Source: CAWKEY01 sp963848675 (GTDB taxonomy: Bacteria > Pseudomonadota > Gammaproteobacteria > Methylococcales > Methylomonadaceae). Taken from it: 64,000 nt of DNA. The notes beneath the pieces were generated by a model, which saw nothing but the letters and a program-made list of their open reading frames with translations, was not told where the DNA came from and did not search any database. The stretch covers positions 186,001 through 250,000 of the forward strand of contig CAWKEY010000023.1 in NCBI GenBank assembly GCA_963848675.1, read 5' to 3'. Positions 45,386 through 52,491 of the stretch are shown piece after piece. Each line of letters starts with the position of its first letter. The first letter of the stretch is position 1. The translations under genes and the position numbers were made by a program.

Positions 45386-45774
45386 GAATAGTCCCTACCG
45401 CCCAATATTTGGAAACATTGTTCGACAAATGCTACCATAAAATGTAATCAGACCGACTGCTGAATTGGGCATGTTGTCGTTGTCACCGGCCTCGGTAATC
45501 CGCTTTGAAGTGCGCTAGGGTGGCCGGGTTAGCCAAAACGATGTTTCCAGTGAAATCAGTCCATCACTACGGTTGCCAATGCCTGACCTTTATCAGAACC
45601 TTTTTCAACGGCGACAGCAAAATTGAACTTCGTGGATTTTTCAAAAAATGACTTAAGCCTGTTATCGAGTTACGCTGCATTAGCCCTGCCTGCATTGTTT
45701 TCGGCAATTTTGGATAGCCAAAGGTTATAATGACCATTCTCTGCATCTAACCACGGCTCGTACCACCCTAAACC
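45386..45774. other. Intergenic region with a possible decayed minus-strand frame
   Basis: The minus strand at 45556-45728 reads NLWLSKIAENNAGRANAA, a stop, then LDNRLKSFFEKSTKFNFAVA and VEKGSDKGQALATVVMD. The composition is protein-like but I recognise no family, and another minus frame is also open there. The rest must contain the promoters of the TIR gene and the isochorismatase-like gene. No RNA gene is seen. Confidence 0.3.
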
Positions 45775-46341
45775 ATGCGCACACATCCTAACATTCTGAA
45801 TGCAGACAAGAGCCTGCTAGTCATCGTCGACTTACAGGTCAAGCTGTCAGCCGCCATGCCGGAATCCGAAACCAAACTGACGACGACGAATACCGGCCGT
45901 CTGTTAAAGGCCGCGGGCATACTCAACATTCCGGTCTTGTTAACCGAGCAATACGTTAAAGGCCTGGGGGCAACGGATCCAGCTATCGCCCTGCTGCTGC
46001 CTGAAGCCACGCCGGTTTTCGACAAAACCGGTTTTTCCTGTTGTGCGGCTCACGGCTTTAATGCCGCACTGGAAGCCACTCAGCGCAGGCAAATCATTCT
46101 GACCGGCCAGGAAGCGCATGTCTGCGTATTACAGACTGCGCTGGATTTGCTGCATAAGGGCTTACAGGTTTATGTGGTTGAAGACGCCGTCTCGTCACGC
46201 AAACCCGAACATAAATTGTCTGCCCTGCAACGCATGCAGCAGCAAGGCATCACGATTACCAATTATGAATCGGTCTTGTTTGAATGGCTAAGAGATGCCA
46301 GCCACCCCGACTTCAAAACCATTTCGGGATTACTGCGTTAA
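45775..46341 (+). CDS. Isochorismatase-family hydrolase (YcaC-like)
   Basis: The 188-residue protein has the family fold with the Asp in LLVIVDLQVK, a central Lys (EQYVKGLG) and the catalytic Cys in LTGQEAHVCVLQTALDLL. The catalytic triad is therefore complete. Members hydrolyse amides or carbamates; the substrate cannot be told from sequence. It is followed 29 bases later by a HopJ-family gene on the same strand. Confidence 0.88.
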   Translation: MRTHPNILNADKSLLVIVDLQVKLSAAMPESETKLTTTNTGRLLKAAGILNIPVLLTEQYVKGLGATDPAIALLLPEATPVFDKTGFSCCAAHGFNAALEATQRRQIILTGQEAHVCVLQTALDLLHKGLQVYVVEDAVSSRKPEHKLSALQRMQQQGITITNYESVLFEWLRDASHPDFKTISGLLR

Positions 46342-46370
46342 CCGCTCTTGAACCTTGAACCTTCAACAAT

Positions 46371-46724
46371 ATGTCACTTACAGCATTTCTTGAAAAAATA
46401 AAACGCCATGAACTCGTTAGTTTTGATGAAACCATCGCCGTCATTACCGAGCATTATGATTACCATCCGACCACATTCAGCAACGGCTTAGGCGCTCATC
46501 AAGTCACGAACGAAGCCGGTCAAAATGAAGGCTCCTGCAAAATTTTAGCCTTTGCACAACTCAATCAGCTGGATCAACAGCAAACTTTACATCTATTTGG
46601 CGATTATTACCGGCAGGATGTCTTGATTGATCCCAACGGCAGCGGACATCAGAACATTAGAAATTTCATGCGCTACGGCTGGTCTGGCGTCAGCTTTCAG
46701 GGTGAAGCGCTGACGCCCAAGTGA
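46371..46724 (+). CDS. HopJ-family protein
   Basis: The 117-residue protein matches the HopJ type III effector family: FDETIAVITEHYDYHPTTFSNG, NEAGQNEGSCKILAFAQL and GDYYRQDVLIDPNGSGHQNIR are conserved. Despite the family name, it is common in free-living bacteria with no type III secretion and its function is unknown. No secretion signal is seen. Confidence 0.9.
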   Translation: MSLTAFLEKIKRHELVSFDETIAVITEHYDYHPTTFSNGLGAHQVTNEAGQNEGSCKILAFAQLNQLDQQQTLHLFGDYYRQDVLIDPNGSGHQNIRNFMRYGWSGVSFQGEALTPK

Positions 46725-46758
46725 TGAGGGCTACCGCCTAAATATCCCGCGCTCTTCT

Positions 46759-47826
46759 GTGTCTTCACTATCTGTAGACTTCCTGATTATCGGCCAGGGT
46801 TTGGCCGGCAGCCTGCTTGCCTGGGAACTCTTGCAACGCGGCCATACAGGCATTGTGCTGGACAGCGGCCATGAAAATGCTTCACAAATCGCGGCCGGCC
46901 TGATCAATCCGGTAACCGGCATGCGCTTGGTCAAATCCAGCGACGTGGACGTACTACTGCCGGCAACGCGCCAGGTTTACCGGCAACTGTCCGGCCTTTT
47001 CAAACAGGACTTCTACCAGGAAAAGCCGATGCTGCGCCTGTTGCGCAATGAAGCAGAAATCAGCGCCTGTCAAAAACGCCTGGCTGATCCGGCCTATCAC
47101 GCCTACCTGGGCAACCTCCTCAGCCCCGGTCACTTCAGCAGCCCGCTCAATAGCTTTGCGGGCGTTCTGGAGCAGAAACAAACCGCTTATCTATTGACGC
47201 GGCCTTTACTGGCCTGCCTGAAAGACTACTTCATCAGCCGGCACAGCTATCGTCAGGCGATCCTGGATTACCGGGATATTCACTGGCAACCCAAGCCGCA
47301 CTGGCAGGACATACAAGCCGGACAGATCATTTTTTGTGAAGGCTATCAGGCCCTGCATAATCCCTGGTTTTCCAGGCTGCCTTTTCAGCCCGCACAGGGG
47401 GAGATTTTAACGCTGGAAAGCGAAACCGAATTCGCCAGCCCTATGCTGAATTTCGGCTACTGGCTGATCCCGGTCGGCGCAAATCGCTTTCGCCTCGGAG
47501 CGACTTTTGCCCGAATGCAGACCGCCCCCAGGCCAACCGAAACCGGCAAAGATGAGCTGCTGCAAGCGCTCGATAAGGTATTTCCAGCCGGCAACAAGAC
47601 AAGAGTGATCGCGCACCAGGCCAATATCCGCCCCTGCACATCCGACAGACGACCGTTCATAGGCAGGCATCCGCACCAACCCGGCTGCTGGATTTTCAAC
47701 GGCTTCGGCGCCAAAGGCAGCCTGCAGATCCCCTGGTACAGCCAACATTTTGCCAACACCCTGTTGACCGGCAGCGCCTTGCAACCCGACTGCAACATAG
47801 AACGCTTATGCCACGCATTTCACTGA
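46759..47826 (+). CDS. FAD-dependent oxidoreductase, DAO family, possibly MnmL-like
   Basis: From a GTG at 46759 the 355-residue protein has the dinucleotide-binding motif DFLIIGQGLAGSLLAWELL and the AAGLINPVTGMRLVKS block seen in DAO proteins related to the oxidase half of MnmC. The C-terminal RPCTSDRRPFIGRHP ... FNGFGAKGS block binds FAD. It overlaps the methyltransferase gene by 19 bases. The pairing suggests a role like B. subtilis MnmL (glycine-oxidase-like step on cmnm5U in tRNA), which is inference. Another amine or amino-acid oxidase role is possible. Confidence 0.75.
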   Translation: MSSLSVDFLIIGQGLAGSLLAWELLQRGHTGIVLDSGHENASQIAAGLINPVTGMRLVKSSDVDVLLPATRQVYRQLSGLFKQDFYQEKPMLRLLRNEAEISACQKRLADPAYHAYLGNLLSPGHFSSPLNSFAGVLEQKQTAYLLTRPLLACLKDYFISRHSYRQAILDYRDIHWQPKPHWQDIQAGQIIFCEGYQALHNPWFSRLPFQPAQGEILTLESETEFASPMLNFGYWLIPVGANRFRLGATFARMQTAPRPTETGKDELLQALDKVFPAGNKTRVIAHQANIRPCTSDRRPFIGRHPHQPGCWIFNGFGAKGSLQIPWYSQHFANTLLTGSALQPDCNIERLCHAFH

Positions 47827-48383
47827 CTCAAACGGCCCATACCGTCATCCAACAACATCTGCAGGCCGGCGACACCGCCATTGACGCCACTGTCGGCAAT
47901 GGCCACGACACCGTGTTTCTGGCCGGACTGACCGGTCCGAACGGCTGCGTCTACGGCTTTGATATTCAGCCGTCGGCGCTGGCGTCGGTCAGGCTAAAGC
48001 TGGAGCAACACCAGCTTGGCAACCGCGTCATTTTGATCAACGACAGCCATGCCCGTATCGCCGAGCTTGTTCCGAAAACGCAGCACGGCAAGGTCAAGGC
48101 CGTCATGTTCAATCTCGGCTACCTGCCCGGCAGCGATAAAACCGTGATCACGCAGAGCGCGTCCACATTGGCCGCCCTCAACGCCACACTGCAGATGTTA
48201 TCCCCGCAAGGCGTGATCACTATTCTGGCTTATCCAGGCCATAGCGGCGGCGATCAGGAAACGAACAGCGTACAAACCTGGTGCGAGCAACTAGATCCGC
48301 AGCGCTACTTTGTTTCCGTGTTGCACGGCGAAGCAGAGAAAAACACCTCACCCCGGCTCTTTGTTATCCAGTTGCTTAAATAG
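47808..48383 (+). CDS. SAM-dependent methyltransferase, YtqB/MnmM family
   Basis: The 191-residue protein has the class I SAM motif GDTAIDATVGNGHDTVFLAGL and GFDIQPSAL, then FNLGYLPGSDKTVIT and ILAYPGHSGGDQE. These are the hallmarks of the family long labelled putative rRNA methylase and now known from B. subtilis YtqB as the MnmM methyltransferase, which makes mnm5(s2)U in tRNA. Its start overlaps the FAD oxidoreductase gene, so the two are coupled. The exact substrate here is untested. Confidence 0.8.
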   Translation: MPRISLTQTAHTVIQQHLQAGDTAIDATVGNGHDTVFLAGLTGPNGCVYGFDIQPSALASVRLKLEQHQLGNRVILINDSHARIAELVPKTQHGKVKAVMFNLGYLPGSDKTVITQSASTLAALNATLQMLSPQGVITILAYPGHSGGDQETNSVQTWCEQLDPQRYFVSVLHGEAEKNTSPRLFVIQLLK

Positions 48384-48387
48384 CACC

Positions 48388-48462
48388 GTGGGAAAGACGC
48401 CTATGTCGCATTACAATCTTGAGTCGCGACGTAGGCGTCGCTCCCACTAGTCGCTCCCACTA
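48388..48462. repeat. REP-like hairpin repeat with a duplicated end
   Basis: Two 22-base arms (48388-48409, starting GTGGGA; 48426-48447, ending TCCCAC) are inverted copies with three mismatches, forming a long hairpin with a 16-base loop. The last 12 bases (TCGCTCCCACTA) occur again directly after (48451-48462). It lies between the methyltransferase gene and the ABC importer operon. The layout fits a repetitive extragenic palindrome and could act as a terminator or mRNA stabiliser. Confidence 0.65.
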
Positions 48463-48540
48463 AATGACAAACAGGTTCGCATGTCGCGTTGTGTGCGGAT
48501 AGAATAGAGCGTTTTAAACTCATGCACAGGGTTTTATTTT

Positions 48541-49506
48541 ATGAACATTAAGGTCTTTCTTACAGGGCTGGCTCTGCTGCTTGCGGGCAGCAGCTTTGCC
48601 ACCGACAAAACAACTATCAAAATTGGTGTGCTGGCTTTTGGTACGGTCGACTGGGAATTATCGGCTTTACAAAATGACCCGAAAACAGCCTCCGCTGATT
48701 TTCAGCTACAGGTGCAGCGGCTGGCCAACCCGGAAGCGGGCAAAATTGCCCTGCAATCCGGCGCAGTCGACATGATTGTGACGGACTGGATATGGGTTTC
48801 CAGGATGCGCGCCGGCGGCGCTGATTTTAGCTTTTACCCTTATTCCAATACCTCCGGCGCCTTGATGGTGGCAAAAGACAGCCCTATCCACTCGCTGCAG
48901 GACCTCAAAGGTAAAAAACTGGGCATTGCCGGCGGCGAACTGGATAAAAACTGGTTGCTGCTGCAAGCATTGGCGCAACAAGAACAGCTGGATCTGGACA
49001 AAGACGTCGAGAAAGTCTATGGCGCGCCGCCTTTACTGAATGAACAGCTCAAACAAAAGCGTGTGGATGCCGTGCTGAATTACTGGCATTTTGCCGCCCG
49101 GCTTGAAGCCGAAGGTTACCGGCAAATTATCGACGGCAAAGGCATACTGAAGGCTTTGGGCGTTACTGAGAATGCACCTGGCATCGGCTATGTGTTTAAA
49201 CACAGCTGGACCATGAGCCATAAAAACGCCGTCAACCAATTCTTGCAAGCCAGCCAACAGGCCAAAACCCAGTTATGCAGCGTTGATGCCGCCTGGCAAA
49301 AAATCATTCCCTTAACACAGACCAACGATCCCGCGACCCAAGCCAAGCTGCGGCAACGGTATTGCGAAGGCCGAATCGAGCACTGGGGTGAAAACGAGCA
49401 ACAGGCCGCAAGCCGCCTCTATGGCCTGCTCCGCAACTTGAGCAACAAGCAGCTAACCGGCAATGCAGAAAATCTGCAACCCGGTACCTTTTGGGTTATG
49501 GAATAA
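48541..49506 (+). CDS. ABC importer substrate-binding protein (NMT1/SsuA-like)
   Basis: The 321-residue protein has a signal peptide cleaved near SSFA-TDK and a two-lobed periplasmic fold with KIGVLAFGTVDWELSAL, VDMIVTDWIWVSRMR and the NMT1-like DLKGKKLGIAGGELDKNWLL. It should deliver a small organic molecule to the permease and ATPase encoded next. The class includes taurine, sulfonate and pyrimidine binders. The ligand is unknown. Confidence 0.85.
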   Translation: MNIKVFLTGLALLLAGSSFATDKTTIKIGVLAFGTVDWELSALQNDPKTASADFQLQVQRLANPEAGKIALQSGAVDMIVTDWIWVSRMRAGGADFSFYPYSNTSGALMVAKDSPIHSLQDLKGKKLGIAGGELDKNWLLLQALAQQEQLDLDKDVEKVYGAPPLLNEQLKQKRVDAVLNYWHFAARLEAEGYRQIIDGKGILKALGVTENAPGIGYVFKHSWTMSHKNAVNQFLQASQQAKTQLCSVDAAWQKIIPLTQTNDPATQAKLRQRYCEGRIEHWGENEQQAASRLYGLLRNLSNKQLTGNAENLQPGTFWVME

Positions 49507-49518
49507 GCTGAATTGCTT

Positions 49519-50259
49519 GTGCGTCACAAGCTCTTTCCGGCCCTGTCATTACTGGCTTTTTTAGCCCTCTGGCAAGGTCTGGCGGTTTTTTTAAACAGCA
49601 CGGCCCTGCCGGTGCCGGCAGTTGTTGCCGGGGTGTTCTGGCGGGAAACCCTATCGGGGCAGCTGCCTTTTCATCTGGGTGCGACCCTGCTCCGGCTGAT
49701 CGGCAGTTTTGCCATTGCCATGTTGCTGGGTTGCGCCATCGGTATCGTGCTGGGCCGGCATAAACAGCTGGATGCATTTTTTGATAACTGGCTGGTCATT
49801 TTTTTAAATGTGCCGGCGCTGGTGACCATTATTCTGTGTTATGTCTGGTTTGGACTGATTGAATCCGCCGCCATCCTGGCCGTGGTCATCAACAAGCTGC
49901 CTAATGTCATCGTCACCATCCGAGAAGGCACGCGCGCACTCGATCAGGATTTGCTGGACATGGCCCGCTGTTATCATTTCAGCAGACGCAAGACCCTGGT
50001 TCATGTGATCTGGCCGCAACTGCACCCCTTTGTCATGGGCGCAACCCGCTCGGGTCTGGCCTTAATCTGGAAAATCATCCTGGTCGTTGAATTGTTAGGC
50101 CGCAGCAACGGCATGGGCTACCAGCTGCATTTGTACTTTCAGCTATTCGATGTGGCCGGCATACTGGCCTACACCATCGCCTTTGTCGCCGTTATTCAAC
50201 TGCTTGAACTGATCATTTTGAAACCGCTGGACAGAAAATCGCAACGCTGGCGCCGATGA
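49519..50259 (+). CDS. ABC importer permease (SsuC/TauC-like)
   Basis: The protein has about 246 residues from the GTG at 49519, with another in-frame start, TTG, at 49513. It has about six TM segments. The coupling loop reads EGTRALDQDLLDMARCYHFSRRKTLVHVIWPQL, typical of the nitrate/sulfonate/taurine permeases. It lies 12 bases after the binding-protein gene and overlaps the ATPase gene by four bases. Confidence 0.88.
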   Translation: MRHKLFPALSLLAFLALWQGLAVFLNSTALPVPAVVAGVFWRETLSGQLPFHLGATLLRLIGSFAIAMLLGCAIGIVLGRHKQLDAFFDNWLVIFLNVPALVTIILCYVWFGLIESAAILAVVINKLPNVIVTIREGTRALDQDLLDMARCYHFSRRKTLVHVIWPQLHPFVMGATRSGLALIWKIILVVELLGRSNGMGYQLHLYFQLFDVAGILAYTIAFVAVIQLLELIILKPLDRKSQRWRR

Positions 50260-50996
50260 CCGATATTCAAATCCATATCAACAGTAAAACGTATCCGGCC
50301 ATCGCTCAGGCCGGGCATCATCAGGCCATTGCCGACTTCAGACTGTCCCTGAAATCGGGCGAGTTTGTCTGTCTGGTTGGCCCTTCCGGTTGCGGCAAGA
50401 CCACGCTGCTAAACATTATTGCCGGACTGGATGAAAATTTCGACGGTGAAGTCACGCTGGGCGAACAACACACCCATCCCAAAATCGGCTATGTTTTCCA
50501 GAACCCAAGACTGCTGCCCTGGCGCACGGTCAGAGAAAATATCGAACTGGTGCTGAACAGCCACCAATCGCCGGACAGCATTGATGCGTTGCTGGAAACC
50601 ATGCAGCTCAGCCAGGCGCAGCACGTTTATCCCGAACGCTTATCCCTGGGCATGAGCCGCCGGGTCTCCATCATCCGCGCGTTTGCCGTTGATCCAGACG
50701 TGTTGCTGATGGATGAACCGTTTGTGTCGCTGGATGCGCCGACCGCACGCCAAGTCAGGGAATTGCTGCTGAAACTCTGGCGGCAACGTCCACACACGGT
50801 GTTGTTTGTCACCCATGATCTGCGCGAGGCCATTGCCCTGGCTGACCGGCTGATATTCCTGTCTTCCTCGCCCATGCGTGTGCTTAGTGAAATTATCGTG
50901 CCTATTTCCAGACAGGAACGCGCGAATGAACTGGCCATTGAATCCTTCCGGCAGCAATTGCTACACGACCACCCGGACATCAAAGCGCTGTTGTAA
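50256..50996 (+). CDS. ABC importer ATP-binding protein
   Basis: The 246-residue protein has Walker A GPSGCGKTTLL, FQNPRLLPWRTVRENIE (Q-loop), a changed signature LSLGMSRRVSIIRA, Walker B VLLMDEPFVSLD and the H-loop VTHDLREA. It powers the importer and is the last of the three-gene operon. The signature LSLGM in place of LSGGQ is a mild variant still seen in this subfamily. Confidence 0.9.
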   Translation: MTDIQIHINSKTYPAIAQAGHHQAIADFRLSLKSGEFVCLVGPSGCGKTTLLNIIAGLDENFDGEVTLGEQHTHPKIGYVFQNPRLLPWRTVRENIELVLNSHQSPDSIDALLETMQLSQAQHVYPERLSLGMSRRVSIIRAFAVDPDVLLMDEPFVSLDAPTARQVRELLLKLWRQRPHTVLFVTHDLREAIALADRLIFLSSSPMRVLSEIIVPISRQERANELAIESFRQQLLHDHPDIKALL

Positions 50997-51077
50997 CAGG
51001 CGTCACCCCCCCGGGCAGCCTGACTTTGCAGACCACCAGCAAGACCATCGGATTGCTGTTTGACAACAAAAATACAG

Positions 51078-51150
51078 TTGCGGAAAGCTACAGATTATTT
51101 AATACTTGAAACTTTTGTAGCGGTTGTAATCGAAAACCAACCCGGTTTTC
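51078..51150 (+). promoter_or_regulatory. Promoter and 5' leader hairpin of the small secreted protein gene
   Basis: TTGCGG (51078-51083) and TAATAC (51100-51105) are 16 bases apart and could be -35 and -10. In the leader GAAAACC (51132-51138) and GGTTTTC (51144-51150) form a perfect 7-bp hairpin 27 bases before the ATG. The GGAG at about 51164 is the ribosome-binding site. Confidence 0.4.
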
Positions 51151-51177
51151 CTTAACTTTTACGGAGATGAATAAGAC

Positions 51178-51417
51178 ATGAGAAAAACGATCATTTTAGG
51201 ATTCGCAGTTGCTGGTATTGCCTTGATTCCATTAACGGCATCGGCGGCCAGTGATGACAAATACCCTGCTGCCAATTTCCAGCCTAAAGTCATCTTTATC
51301 GATAAAGAGGCGGTCAACAAACCGGTTTCTGCTTCAATGAAGCCCGCCAAAAAGAAAGCCCAGTTCGACCCCAAATATCCCGCAGCGTACTTTGAACCCA
51401 AGATCATATTCCCCTAA
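51178..51417 (+). CDS. Small secreted protein with two copies of a KYPAA motif
   Basis: The 79-residue protein has a signal peptide (MRKTIILGFAVAGIALIPLTASA). The mature 56 residues contain two imperfect copies of one unit: DDKYPAANFQPKVIFI and DPKYPAAYFEPKIIFP, joined by a Lys/Ala-rich linker. The aromatic and proline-rich repeat suggests a surface, binding or envelope role. I recognise no named family. It has its own promoter and lies between the ABC importer operon and nhaR. Confidence 0.75.
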   Translation: MRKTIILGFAVAGIALIPLTASAASDDKYPAANFQPKVIFIDKEAVNKPVSASMKPAKKKAQFDPKYPAAYFEPKIIFP

Positions 51418-51445
51418 CGGAATCCTCACACCTGAATAACAATGC

Positions 51446-52378
51446 TCAAAAGGCGGCGTCACTGCCCGGCGTTTTCAATAAACCAAACAAGCCTTTCTGA
51501 GCATTTTCCAGGATGGCGACGACCGATGGATGTTTCAGCTTACGCTGCGCGGTGATCGCATAAAAACGCTCACTGACGCCCTCAATTTTTCCCACTATTT
51601 CGGTACCATATTGACGGTGGATTTCGTTCGCTACCACCAGTGGAGAGAAAAATAATCCCGCACCGGCAGCGCCAAAGGTTTTCAGCAACGCGCTGTCTTC
51701 GACTTCGGCCTGAACTGACGGGCTCAACTCCTTGGCATCAAACCACTGATCCAGCGAGCGGCGCAAAGCCGTATTGGCAGTCGGGAGAAGAAATGGCGCG
51801 CCATTCAACGAGCGCGGAAAATCATTCCGGTAACGGGCTGCCAGTGCTGGCGTAGCAAATACCGCCACTTCAGATTCACCCAAAAAGTGATTGAACACCT
51901 TGGCGCCGCTGGCGGGCGTGGCGGGTACATCCGAGAGCGCTATATCAATGCTGTGCAGGGCAATTTCAGCCAGCAAGCGTTCGGTTTTATCCTCGTAACA
52001 ATGAATTTGCACCGGCTCCGGCAGTCGCAGCAAGGGTTCTATCAAGCGATAGGCTATCAGCTTGGGCAAGGCATCGGTCATCCCCAGATTTAAGCGCATG
52101 CCGCGGCCTGTACCGCGCCCTTTGAGCATATGGGTGAGTTCCCGGCCTAAAGTGAAAATCTCGTCGGCATAGTGAAATACGGTTCGCCCCGTATCGGTCA
52201 GCACCAGTTTGCGCCCTTGCTTGCGCAGCAATTGCGTCCCCACTGCCTGCTCAAAAACCGCTAGTTGCCCACTGATGGTGGGCTGCGCCAAGTGCAGCGT
52301 TTCGCAGGCCGCGGTGATACTGCCGTGCTTGGCTACCGTCCAGAAATAATACAAATGCTGGTAATTAATACGTTCCAC
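51446..52378 (-). CDS. nhaR: LysR-family regulator NhaR
   Basis: The 310-residue protein begins MERINYQHLYYFWTVAKHGSITAACETLHL, the NhaR-type winged helix, followed by TISGQLAVFEQAVGTQLLRK and the effector domain with RLNLGMTDALPKLIAYRLIEPLL. NhaR in E. coli activates the Na+/H+ antiporter gene nhaA in response to Na+. No nhaA is in the window. It is divergent from ppc, with about 113 AT-rich bases between, so control of ppc is a possibility. Confidence 0.88.
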   Translation of the reverse strand: MERINYQHLYYFWTVAKHGSITAACETLHLAQPTISGQLAVFEQAVGTQLLRKQGRKLVLTDTGRTVFHYADEIFTLGRELTHMLKGRGTGRGMRLNLGMTDALPKLIAYRLIEPLLRLPEPVQIHCYEDKTERLLAEIALHSIDIALSDVPATPASGAKVFNHFLGESEVAVFATPALAARYRNDFPRSLNGAPFLLPTANTALRRSLDQWFDAKELSPSVQAEVEDSALLKTFGAAGAGLFFSPLVVANEIHRQYGTEIVGKIEGVSERFYAITAQRKLKHPSVVAILENAQKGLFGLLKTPGSDAAF

Positions 52379-52491
52379 GGCACCTTATCTATCGGAATTA
52401 TCTATGCAAATTATTTATATATTCTATTTTACTACTTTACTTTATCAAAGTACTGTATTGATCATCCATCTGAAACCAAGCCAAATCCTCC

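Noticed and set aside
48388..48462. CRISPR array
   Set aside because: The repeats are inverted arms and a single direct duplication with a one-base gap, with no regular spacers and no cas genes anywhere in the window.
51159..51407. Minus-strand open frame opposite the small secreted protein
   Set aside because: The plus strand has a signal peptide, ribosome-binding site, promoter and internal repeat. The minus frame merely mirrors the repeat.
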